NCBI GenBank assembly: GCA_014380255.1
Contig: JACMKG010000373.1
Span: 1-7,932 of the forward strand
Source: Prolixibacteraceae bacterium
GTDB taxonomy: Bacteria; Bacteroidota; Bacteroidia; Bacteroidales; Prolixibacteraceae
Reading direction: 5' to 3'
Length of the DNA stretch: 7,932 nt
The notes under the pieces were generated by a model. It was given only the letters and a program-made list of their open reading frames with translations. It had not been told where the DNA came from and made no database searches. The translations under genes were made by a program, and so were the position numbers. Below, in pieces: positions 1-5,515 of the stretch (positions within the stretch are counted from its first letter, which is position 1; the number at the start of each line of letters is the position of its first letter).

Positions 1-48
1 ACCACTGACTACTGATCACTGGCCTCCCTGCCCCCTGCTCCCTGCTCC
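1..48 (-). repeat. Degenerate heptamer (N4-CAG) tandem array at the edge of the window
   Basis: On the plus strand the units begin with CTG every 7 bp: CTGACTA (5-11), CTGATCA (12-18), a 9-nt unit (19-27), CTGCCCC (28-34), then CTGCTCC twice (35-48). Read on the minus strand, the sense of the gene that ends at 64, they are N4-CAG heptamers such as TGATCAG, TAGTCAG and GGAGCAG. The array begins 15 bp beyond that gene's stop codon and may continue past the left edge, since 1-4 look like a partial unit. The same unit family recurs at 7532-7580. Confidence 0.75.
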
Positions 49-49
49 C
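26..49 (-). other. Putative G-quadruplex motif in the 3' flank of the membrane-protein gene
   Basis: The minus strand has four G-runs of 3, 3, 5 and 3, separated by AGCA, AGCA and CA. This fits the usual G3+N1-7 pattern. It lies within the heptamer array, on the sense strand of the upstream gene, so it could also form in the 3' end of the transcript. Folding is inferred from the pattern only; the G-runs may simply be a by-product of the GGAGCAG repeat units. Confidence 0.45.
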
Positions 50-63
50 AGCCTTTATGTGAT

Positions 64-891
64 TTATATCCTGATCGTAACAGAAGCTTTTACAGGCAAT
101 GCCCTGAGGATAGCCTTTGCTTCATTTTCAGGGATAAGGATGAGTATTTCAGGAGTATAATGTGGATTCTTCAACCGGACAATCTCCTTGAATGAACTCA
201 TTATATTTTTTAGATCGCGCTTAAAAGCAAACCCTTCACCTAACTTATAATCGGATTTTGATTCAGAAATAGAATCAATACCTTGGATGTTCAATTCAAA
301 TTCACGGTCCAGTTTTACAGTCCAGAATATATTTTCTTTTGGAAGCGAATCTTGTTTCAATGGGTCCACTAAGGGTATAGCCTCATACTCTGCGTTTGAT
401 TTCGGCGCCTGTACCACTTTAAATGGATTCTTGGCAATCGATGATTCAAATTGCTGAATGGTGAGCGGACTGCCAAACATGTTGAAATAAACATTTGCAT
501 CCATTCTTTTAAAGAAACCCGATGTAGAATAGTCCCTGATCTTTGATGTCATAACCACCACACCTTTTAGCTCCAGCTGAATTACATGGGATTCAAGGTC
601 AATCGATAGCCCAATTGAATCATCTGCAGCCATTTTAACCCGTGATTCGATCCAAGCTTTTTCTTTCATTAGTTCAATCAGCGTAGGGCTAACAGGGGTA
701 GTACCCTCGGTTTGTGTTAAGGCCAGTTTCATTCTGTCACGAACAGCCCCCACGGCTAAAAGTGCATAGACAAAAGTAAAGCCCAGCAGGATAATGCTAA
801 AAATGATTGCAAATATTTTCACGCCACTGCTCTTCTTCTTGTCTTCTTTCACATAAAGGCTATCGAAATCTTCGGTAGAATTTTCTTTCAT
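64..891 (-). CDS. Single-span membrane protein of unknown function, last gene of the L,D-transpeptidase cluster
   Basis: I do not recognise this 275-residue protein. It has a short charged N-terminus (1-23, rich in Lys, Asp and Glu), one strong hydrophobic segment at about 24-48, and then about 225 soluble residues. That predicts a bitopic inner-membrane protein with its C-terminal domain in the periplasm. The soluble part has alternating hydrophobic stretches that look like beta strands (95-117, 188-205, 247-254) and no obvious catalytic motif or repeat. Its ATG lies one base after the stop of the small L,D-transpeptidase, so the two are very probably translated from one message and may act together. 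It could be a partner, anchor or regulator of the transpeptidase, but nothing in the sequence proves this. No U-tract terminator follows; a G-rich heptamer array does. Confidence 0.85.
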   Translation of the reverse strand: MKENSTEDFDSLYVKEDKKKSSGVKIFAIIFSIILLGFTFVYALLAVGAVRDRMKLALTQTEGTTPVSPTLIELMKEKAWIESRVKMAADDSIGLSIDLESHVIQLELKGVVVMTSKIRDYSTSGFFKRMDANVYFNMFGSPLTIQQFESSIAKNPFKVVQAPKSNAEYEAIPLVDPLKQDSLPKENIFWTVKLDREFELNIQGIDSISESKSDYKLGEGFAFKRDLKNIMSSFKEIVRLKNPHYTPEILILIPENEAKAILRALPVKASVTIRI

Positions 892-892
892 A

Positions 893-1549
893 TTAATAGA
901 TATAAACTTTTGAACCTACTTCCATTGTACTATAAACCGCTTCCAGATCATCGTCCAACAGACGGACACATCCATGAGTGACATTCAATCCCATGAAGCG
1001 TTTCCAGACTGTACCATGAATCATGTAACCATTTCCTAGTTCCAACTTATATTTCCCCAAAGTACCTTTTTCATAGCGTGAAGCATGTCCCATAGGAGGA
1101 ACTGGCAATCCTTCTTCAATAAAAGCCCAGTCAGGCTTGGACCATACCGGATTTGGCACCTTACGCAATACTCTCCGCACCCCTTTGGGCGTGTAGAACT
1201 TATCTTCACCATCAGCCGAAACCAATCTCTCATTCTTTCCGGTTGAGCATACTCCATCACGTACCTTTTCTTTTCCCTTATACAGATAGTAATGGTTATC
1301 AGTAGTATTGATAATCATGTAACCATTGGTAGGAGTAAATTTAGCCAGTTTGGACTGAAGCTTTGCAATGTCTTTTTCAAGTTTTGCTTTTTGCGCCTCC
1401 GCTCCCTCAGCTTCCGCTTGTGATTGATTTAATGCAGGTAAGATAATCGTAGACTCTTGCAGAGCCGGGATTGCAAAAACCACCATCGATGCAACAAACA
1501 ATATTCCGACCAGAAGAATGGCAAGATAAATAATAAACGTGCGAATCAT
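893..1549 (-). CDS. Small membrane-anchored L,D-transpeptidase (YkuD domain), canonical active site
   Basis: The product has 218 residues. YkuD-fold L,D-transpeptidases use a catalytic cysteine to form 3-3 cross-links in peptidoglycan or to attach proteins to meso-diaminopimelate. Residues 5-28 form an uncleaved-looking hydrophobic anchor. Residues 42-71 are Ala/Glu/Lys/Gln-rich and probably a short coiled coil. The catalytic domain fills about 76-218. The motif is complete: IHG with His178, then THGCVRL with Cys194, 16 residues apart. The domain should lie in the periplasm. The gene is 83 bp downstream of the larger transpeptidase and one base upstream of the unknown membrane protein, which suggests a single operon. 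No own promoter is obvious in the 83-bp gap. Whether it cross-links stems, exchanges D-amino acids or attaches a protein cannot be told from the sequence. Confidence 0.93.
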   Translation of the reverse strand: MIRTFIIYLAILLVGILFVASMVVFAIPALQESTIILPALNQSQAEAEGAEAQKAKLEKDIAKLQSKLAKFTPTNGYMIINTTDNHYYLYKGKEKVRDGVCSTGKNERLVSADGEDKFYTPKGVRRVLRKVPNPVWSKPDWAFIEEGLPVPPMGHASRYEKGTLGKYKLELGNGYMIHGTVWKRFMGLNVTHGCVRLLDDDLEAVYSTMEVGSKVYIY

Positions 1550-1632
1550 ATATTAATAATTTTTACTTTAATTTCTTAGACTAAGCTATCATTGATTACC
1601 CGGTAGCTTCTGTGCAATACATCCCATCGGAT

Positions 1633-2766
1633 TTAAAAATCCAATCCTTGGGATACAACAGAAAGAGGTTGAATAGAACCCACAATAGTTACCCTGGTAC
1701 CTGAACCAACCAACCGGTATAAATCATCAATATCTCTATCCTTTAATCCGACGCACCCGCTTGTCCAATTAAAGCCTTTTCCACCGTTACCATGTATTTC
1801 AATTAAACTACCGATTCCAGCACTGCGCGAAATCAGCCCTTTCTTCTTTTTTGCCTGAAATTTGGCCCTATCCTCTGCATTGGGATAATCGAGCAGCAAA
1901 GCTTTGTGATAAATAGTACTTCCCCGCTCTTTCTTACTTGTTATGCGGTAATTACCTTCCGGAGTAGCTTTATCGCCGTTACGTTCCTTATGGGCCATCC
2001 AGTTGGGGCCAAATTCAGCTTCATAACTGCGGATAGCTTTTCCTGATTGGTAAACATACAAGATATGCGCAACTTTATCAACCAATATTACTTTATTCCC
2101 GCCACGGGAAGCAGCAATGGCATCATTGGCCAAACGCACCCAGTAGGCATGATCTCCAAAATAGTCGCGTAGCATTTTGCCCGCAGCTACATTGGCATGA
2201 TTGACGAATATCTCAGCTTTTTTGAATAATATTTCAGCATCTTTCAGCTTGCCACCTTCGTGAGCAATTTTTGATTCGCTTAAGTACATCTTCGATTTGT
2301 TATGCGCATCAAAAACTGATTTTGGTAATGGCAGATCTTTAAAAAGCTTATTATATAATTCTATTTTTTTTGCCAGGCTAATAAAGGCAGCCTCCACATC
2401 CTTACTTAAATTAGCAGACTTTTTTATAGCTTCTTCCTTGGCGTCATCCGCTATTTTCTTTGATTTTTTTGCAAAGCTAATTACCTTGGAATAATCGCGG
2501 AACAGTATAAACCTGGTATTCTCACGAGACCAGTTTACCATTGCCGAATCATACAACTGGATGGATTCTTTGTAAGCACTTTCACAATAAACATTTGCTT
2601 CAGCCTCTTTTGCAATGGCCAACGCTTCACGTGCAATGCGCAAATCTTCTGTTGGGAGTGTTTTCTGCGATACAATGATTACAGAAATACTTATTGCAAT
2701 AACCAATACTGAAAACAAGACAATTACTAACCACTTTAATTTCAATCTCTTTCCTAATGCCATCAT
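1633..2766 (-). CDS. Large L,D-transpeptidase with N-terminal helical domain and non-canonical active-site motif
   Basis: The product has 377 residues. A hydrophobic anchor at about 12-33 is followed by a long helical region (40-200), a short linker, and a YkuD catalytic domain (about 223-363). The active site shows IHG (His325) and then TSGCVGL (Cys338), 13 residues apart. The usual [S/T]HGC[V/I]R[L/M] is thus changed to Ser for His and Gly for Arg. The histidine and cysteine thought to be essential remain, so the enzyme is probably active but of a divergent subgroup. The helical domain resembles the lipoprotein encoded just upstream: both have an aromatic/Glu-Ala segment (58-65 here) and a YSK motif (92-94) at similar spacing. 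Two in-frame ATGs overlap the start (2766 and 2763). The start lies close behind an intrinsic terminator, so expression may depend on read-through. Confidence 0.9.
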   Translation of the reverse strand: MMALGKRLKLKWLVIVLFSVLVIAISISVIIVSQKTLPTEDLRIAREALAIAKEAEANVYCESAYKESIQLYDSAMVNWSRENTRFILFRDYSKVISFAKKSKKIADDAKEEAIKKSANLSKDVEAAFISLAKKIELYNKLFKDLPLPKSVFDAHNKSKMYLSESKIAHEGGKLKDAEILFKKAEIFVNHANVAAGKMLRDYFGDHAYWVRLANDAIAASRGGNKVILVDKVAHILYVYQSGKAIRSYEAEFGPNWMAHKERNGDKATPEGNYRITSKKERGSTIYHKALLLDYPNAEDRAKFQAKKKKGLISRSAGIGSLIEIHGNGGKGFNWTSGCVGLKDRDIDDLYRLVGSGTRVTIVGSIQPLSVVSQGLDF

Positions 2767-2774
2767 TTATCTAT

Positions 2775-2808
2775 TAAAAAAATACCCGAGGAAAAACCCC
2801 CGGGTATT
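2775..2808 (-). terminator. Intrinsic terminator inside the lipoprotein-transpeptidase cluster
   Basis: On the minus strand AATACCCG pairs with CGGGTATT (2801-2808 with 2781-2788). Three further inner pairs, one of them G-U, give an 11-bp stem with a loop of about 6 nt. Seven T residues follow, two of them inside the stem. It starts 25 bp after the lipoprotein stop codon and ends only about 8 bp before the transpeptidase ATG, with no recognisable promoter between. It probably caps the abundant lipoprotein mRNA and lets a fraction of transcripts continue. Confidence 0.8.
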
Positions 2809-2832
2809 ATAACGACTAACTCAAATGAGTTA

Positions 2833-3420
2833 TTATTTTTTGCTAGCAATAGCTGTTTCTAATTCAGCTTTGATAGAAGTAGCTTTTTCTTTAGCAGCTT
2901 TAATTTTGTCATTTGAACCAAGCAAATCACCATTAGCCAATAAAGCTTCAACTTCAGTTACAGTAGTTTCAGCTACAGCGATATCGCTGTTGATAGCTTC
3001 TAAAGCAGCTCTTCCTTCTTTTCCTCTTGGAGCTTTAGCAACTAACGCTTTGTTTTCTTCGTTCAACGTTTTTACTTCGCCGATCATAGTTTCAACTTCA
3101 GCTTTCAACTCAACTTTGCGAGCTTCTGCTTTAGCTTTAGTGTCAGCAGCCATTTGGTTAACAGCAGCTAATGTTTCTTTAGCTTTTGAATAATTTGGGA
3201 ACCATTTAGCTTTAGCAACTTCAACTTTTTCGTTTGCTGATTTCATTGAATCTTGCAAAGCGTTGAAAGCTTCTGGTACATACAAGTCAGCACCTGAATC
3301 TTTAACATCCTGAATAGCAGCAGTTGCTGCATCCATTTCAGCTTGAGGAACTTTAGCACAAGAACTAAATAACACGGCCACACCCATTGCTGCAATAGCA
3401 ATAATTAATTTACTTTTCAT
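2833..3420 (-). CDS. Abundant-looking alpha-helical lipoprotein with C-terminal Lys-Lys; candidate peptidoglycan-tethered lipoprotein
   Basis: The protein has 195 residues from the ATG at 3420. A TTG six bases upstream is also in frame, but the ATG gives a standard Lys-rich signal start. Residues 1-20 are a lipoprotein signal peptide ending in LFSSC, with the lipidated Cys at 21. The mature 175 residues are almost all Ala, Glu, Lys and Val in a helical, coiled-coil-like pattern. A motif LYVPEAF (47-53) and YSKA (77-80) recall DUF4398-type envelope lipoproteins. There are no cysteines beyond the lipobox and no catalytic motif. The chain ends in ASKK. Codons are strongly biased (most Ala are GCT, most Glu GAA, most Lys AAA), unlike the neighbouring genes, which suggests high expression. 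It heads a cluster with two L,D-transpeptidases. By analogy with Braun lipoprotein I infer possible covalent attachment to peptidoglycan; a purely structural lipoprotein is the alternative. Confidence 0.88.
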   Translation of the reverse strand: MKSKLIIAIAAMGVAVLFSSCAKVPQAEMDAATAAIQDVKDSGADLYVPEAFNALQDSMKSANEKVEVAKAKWFPNYSKAKETLAAVNQMAADTKAKAEARKVELKAEVETMIGEVKTLNEENKALVAKAPRGKEGRAALEAINSDIAVAETTVTEVEALLANGDLLGSNDKIKAAKEKATSIKAELETAIASKK

Positions 3421-3445
3421 ACTCAATTTAAAATTTGGTTTTCTC

Positions 3446-3477
3446 TAAAATTATTAACTTTATAATATAACTAAAAA
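3446..3477 (-). promoter_or_regulatory. Possible Bacteroidota-type promoter of the lipoprotein cluster
   Basis: The minus strand has TAATTTTA (3453 to 3446), a 7-of-8 match to TAnnTTTG. A TTTTT run (3477 to 3473) lies 19 bp upstream in the place of the -33 TTTG box. Transcription would start near 3439 and give a leader of about 20 nt. The region is very AT-rich, so chance matches are likely. Confidence 0.35.
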
Positions 3478-3501
3478 CTTCGATTAATTTCTATTTTTAC
3501 A

Positions 3502-3517
3502 CCCGATTTGAAACGGG
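3502..3517. other. Imperfect palindrome between the divergent lipoprotein and sigma-factor genes
   Basis: CCCGATTTGAAACGGG has arms CCCG/CGGG plus an inner TT/AA pair. It is the only GC-rich patch in the otherwise AT-rich 203-bp divergent intergenic region. It could be an operator acting on either gene or a weak hairpin. No regulator can be named from the sequence. Confidence 0.3.
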
Positions 3518-3623
3518 ATTTTAAACAAATCACCATTGTGACGAAGGTTTTGCGAGAAGTAACACATCTTTCATTTATTTTTTATCTTTTTTATTTGAGC
3601 GTACTTATTTCCAGTTACTATAA

Positions 3624-4199
3624 ATGGCATTAAAAACTAAATATCAGCATAAGTCGGATGAAGAAATAGTTCATTTAATTATGAATTCAGGGAATCAGGA
3701 ATTATTTGAAATGCTTTATTCCCGCTATTTTAAGAAGGTAAAAGATAAATGCTTCAGCTTTTTAAAAGACAGTAAACAAGCGGAAGAATTTGCGAACGAC
3801 ATCCTGACTAAAGCCTATGAAAAAATACCCGGATTTAAGGGGAACTCATCTTTTTCATCCTGGCTTTATTCCATTACCTATAATTACTGCATCGATTATT
3901 TAAGAGTCAAGAAAAAACTTCACTATCCGAATTGGAACAACAGTAACGAGATTCCTGAAATTATCGACGAATCGGAAACCGATTTCGAAGAAGCCAACTA
4001 TGAAAACCTCATGGCCATCCTCGAATTGGTTCACCCCGAAGAGAAAGTGCTTTTGTTAATGAAATATCAAGACAACCTACCTATAAAACATATCGCTAAG
4101 ACCTTACGTATTAGTGAGGATGCTGTCAAAATGAGATTAAAACGTGCCCGGACGCGGGTTATCTATATGTATCAGCAAAAATTCAGTCAGAATAATTAA
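3624..4199 (+). CDS. ECF-type RNA polymerase sigma factor
   Basis: The 191-residue protein has the two-domain layout of extracytoplasmic-function sigma factors. Sigma region 2 spans about 27-97: the core-binding and -10 recognition helices include the signature FKGNSSFSSWLYSI and the NYCIDYLR segment. Region 4 spans about 128-180, with a helix-turn-helix around LPIKHIAKTLRISEDAVKMR. Length and layout are normal for the family. The acidic linker (about 109-125) is poorly conserved in general. No anti-sigma factor gene follows; the next gene on the strand is a PepSY-like protein after 125 bp. It diverges from the lipoprotein/L,D-transpeptidase cluster, so control of that envelope cluster is possible but unproven. 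No clear TAnnTTTG box was found upstream. Confidence 0.93.
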   Translation: MALKTKYQHKSDEEIVHLIMNSGNQELFEMLYSRYFKKVKDKCFSFLKDSKQAEEFANDILTKAYEKIPGFKGNSSFSSWLYSITYNYCIDYLRVKKKLHYPNWNNSNEIPEIIDESETDFEEANYENLMAILELVHPEEKVLLLMKYQDNLPIKHIAKTLRISEDAVKMRLKRARTRVIYMYQQKFSQNN

Positions 4200-4212
4200 T
4201 AGCTAAAGAAAG

Positions 4213-4230
4213 TGTTACTATTTAGTAACA
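4213..4230. promoter_or_regulatory. Perfect 8-bp-arm palindrome upstream of the PepSY-like gene (candidate operator)
   Basis: TGTTACTA and TAGTAACA flank a 2-bp TT centre. The site lies 13 bp after the sigma-factor stop and 94 bp before the next ATG. No U-tract follows, so a terminator is unlikely; the near-zero spacer suits a dimeric DNA-binding protein better than an RNA hairpin. GTTACTAT also occurs once immediately upstream of the sigma-factor ATG (3614-3621). Confidence 0.45.
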
Positions 4231-4324
4231 TACCGTCTATAGTAAGAAAAGATAAGAAAGATTTATTCATAATTTAACCTAAATGAATATCAAATTTCAT
4301 ATCCCAATTAAATTATAATGATTC

Positions 4325-4723
4325 ATGAAGAACATATTTAGCAAATTATTCAAGTTTACGAATGTCAATTTACCACCCCCTGTAAAAATTGCTTTTTCTG
4401 AAGAATTTGGTGAGTCTATAAACGTAGAATGGCTTCAGATTGATGACTTTTATGAAGCTATTTTCTATATCAAAGAAGTTGAACACATTGCACGTTTTGA
4501 TGCCACCGGGAAAATCCTGAACGTGAAAAGAAATTTATCCATTCATTCAATTCCTGCACATATTAATGAAAAAGCATCTCAGCATGGAGAGCTGATGAAT
4601 GCCATAGAAATTAGCGAAGAGGTAATTGTGGCTTATGAATTAATCGTACGGGATGAAACCCTGACACGTTTTTCTTTATTGCTGAATGAAAAGGGAGGAC
4701 TTATTCATAAATCCAAACTGTAA
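4325..4723 (+). CDS. PepSY-like (BLIP-fold type) small protein, probably cytoplasmic
   Basis: The protein has 132 residues. The pattern of PPPVKIAFSEEF (17-28), VEW (34-36), DFYEAIFYI (41-49) and a FDATGKIL turn (58-65) followed by a proline segment (IP at 76-77) matches the PepSY-like domain common in Bacteroidota. A second weaker copy of the strand-turn pattern is seen at 103-127 (AYELIV, LLLNEKGGLI). Proteins of this family are usually exported, but this one has no hydrophobic signal segment at its N-terminus. It follows the ECF sigma gene by 125 bp on the same strand. A role as a modulator of the sigma factor is conceivable only from position. The family has no agreed biochemical function. 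Family assignment is by pattern recognition, so moderate. Confidence 0.75.
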   Translation: MKNIFSKLFKFTNVNLPPPVKIAFSEEFGESINVEWLQIDDFYEAIFYIKEVEHIARFDATGKILNVKRNLSIHSIPAHINEKASQHGELMNAIEISEEVIVAYELIVRDETLTRFSLLLNEKGGLIHKSKL

Positions 4724-4861
4724 TTTAAAAAGGCGCATTCAACGAATCAAATTGCTTCAGTTTGGGAATAATTCCTTTAAAGAGCAATATCTCAAACATA
4801 TACGGTGAGTAAAGAAATTTCAGTAAAGATCAAAGACGTTTGAGTATTTGTTAATCAGTAA

Positions 4862-4893
4862 AAAAAATTAAAAAAAGTAGCTAAAAACTACTT
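4862..4893 (-). terminator. Terminator-like hairpin on the minus strand in front of the tRNA promoter (uncertain)
   Basis: AAGTAG and CTACTT (4875-4893) form a 6-bp stem with a 7-nt loop. On the minus strand it is followed by two T-runs (about 5 and 7 T). No minus-strand gene ends nearby, so it would only stop antisense transcription. Alternatively, the A-tracts on the plus strand act as an upstream element for the tRNA promoter at 4901. Confidence 0.3.
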
Positions 4894-4900
4894 CAGACTA

Positions 4901-4932
4901 TTGCACAAGTAAGAATTTAAATACTATATTTG
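4901..4932 (+). promoter_or_regulatory. Promoter of tRNA-His (Bacteroidota consensus)
   Basis: A perfect TAnnTTTG box, TATATTTG, lies at 4925-4932, with TTG at 4901-4903, 21 bp upstream, as the -33 element. The expected start is near 4939, about 12 bp before the mature tRNA. This is the clearest promoter in the window and supports assignment to Bacteroidota. Confidence 0.8.
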
Positions 4933-4950
4933 CAACCTCAAAACACAAAT

Positions 4951-5025
4951 GGTGGTTGTAGCTCAGCTGGTTAGAGCACTGGATTGTGGTTCCAGGGGTC
5001 GTGGGTTCAAATCCCATCATCCACC
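4951..5025 (+). tRNA. tRNA-His (anticodon GTG)
   Basis: The cloverleaf is complete. The D arm is GCTC/GAGC. The anticodon stem CTGGA/TCCAG holds loop TTGTGGT, with anticodon GTG at 4986-4988. The T arm GTGGG/CCCAT holds loop TTCAAAT. The extra 5' G at 4951 (G-1) pairs with C73 at 5025, the identity pair of histidine tRNA. The 3' CCA is not encoded (CA and then T follow). One oddity is a T-T opposition at positions 5 and 68 of the acceptor stem (4956 and 5020). The tRNA has its own promoter and terminator and so is monocistronic. Confidence 0.97.
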
Positions 5026-5033
5026 CATTTTTT

Positions 5034-5075
5034 ACCCAATTAACTTTCAAACAGTTGATTGGGTTTTTTATTTTT
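5034..5075 (+). terminator. Intrinsic terminator after tRNA-His
   Basis: ACCCAATTAAC (5034-5044) pairs with GTTGATTGGGT (5054-5064): 11 pairs, one of them T-G, around a 9-nt loop. A T-rich tract follows to 5075. It begins 8 bp after the tRNA. Confidence 0.92.
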
Positions 5076-5266
5076 ATACCTTGAAACAGTACTTGAAACA
5101 GAATCCCCTTTTCAGCCTCCAGGCAAAAGATATCCCCCTCACTACAAAAAGCATTCTTTTTGTTAAAATGGCGGAAGGTTATTGATGGAATGAAGGACTG
5201 AAGGACTTTTCATGCGCAGCGGATGAAAGGATTGTTGCATTCCTTTATACTTTCTTGTTTCATTGG

Positions 5267-5329
5267 TCTTACGTCTCATATCTCTTATCTTTTGTCTTTG
5301 TTCTAATATCTCTTGTCTTTCGTCATATT
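5267..5329 (+). repeat. Nine in-phase degenerate heptamers (TCT-N4)
   Basis: Units start at 5267, 5274, 5281, 5288, 5295, 5302, 5309, 5316 and 5323 with no slip. Eight begin with TCT and the last with TCA; examples are TCTCATA, TCTCTTA, TCTTTTG and TCTCTTG. Looser units (TTTCTTG, TTTCATT) precede it from about 5251, separated by a 2-bp phase shift. The period equals that of the arrays at both ends of the window, but the core differs. Confidence 0.8.
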
Positions 5330-5344
5330 TTGCCTGCTTTAGAT

Positions 5345-5421
5345 ACCTATTGGTAACCTATTGGTAACTTTTCTGTATCTGAGGTTACAGAAAGGTTACA
5401 GATGAGTTACTAATGAGTTAC
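5345..5421 (+). repeat. Long imperfect hairpin built from 11-bp GTAAC/GTTAC units
   Basis: GTAAC occurs at 5353 and 5364, and GTTAC at 5384, 5395, 5406 and 5417, each 11 bp apart within its side. The two sides fold without bulges from 5345 to 5418: 33 positions per arm, 30 paired, 5 of these as G-U on the plus strand, with an 8-nt loop at 5378-5385. The inner 14-bp stem GTAACTTTTCTGTA/TACAGAAAGGTTAC is the strongest part. It could be a structured RNA, a protein-binding array with helical-turn spacing, or a non-autonomous repeat element. No U-tract follows directly, so it is not a standard terminator. Confidence 0.7.
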
Positions 5422-5515
5422 TAATGATGGCAAAGTCAAGTAAATGCCCAGGGGATGATTATTGGTTGGGAAAACCTTGTTATGTGGGAGCGATCTGCAC
5501 TTATTAATCGATACG

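Noticed and set aside
1036..1260. Minus-strand open frame of 74 codons
   Set aside because: It lies in another frame wholly inside the small L,D-transpeptidase gene, which has a complete family motif.
2297..3193. Plus-strand open frames at 2297-2494, 2615-2812 and 2825-3193
   Set aside because: All are antisense to the large transpeptidase or the lipoprotein; the longest arises from the biased Ala/Glu/Lys codons of the lipoprotein gene.
3421..3426. In-frame TTG start for the lipoprotein two codons upstream of the ATG
   Set aside because: The ATG at 3420 gives a normal MKSK signal-peptide start; the TTG adds nothing and has no better ribosome-binding context.
3583..3597. TAtcTTTT / TTTATTTG as promoter of the sigma-factor gene
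   Set aside because: Both are near matches to TAnnTTTG in a T-rich run, and no TTTG lies at suitable spacing upstream.
4949..5185. Open frame of 78 codons across the tRNA-His gene
   Set aside because: Its first half is the translated tRNA, with the AQLVRALDCGSRGRGFKSH-type peptide known as a common mis-annotation; the rest runs through the terminator.
5353..5421. CRISPR-like array in the GTTAC region
   Set aside because: The step is 11 bp with no spacers, and no cas gene is present.
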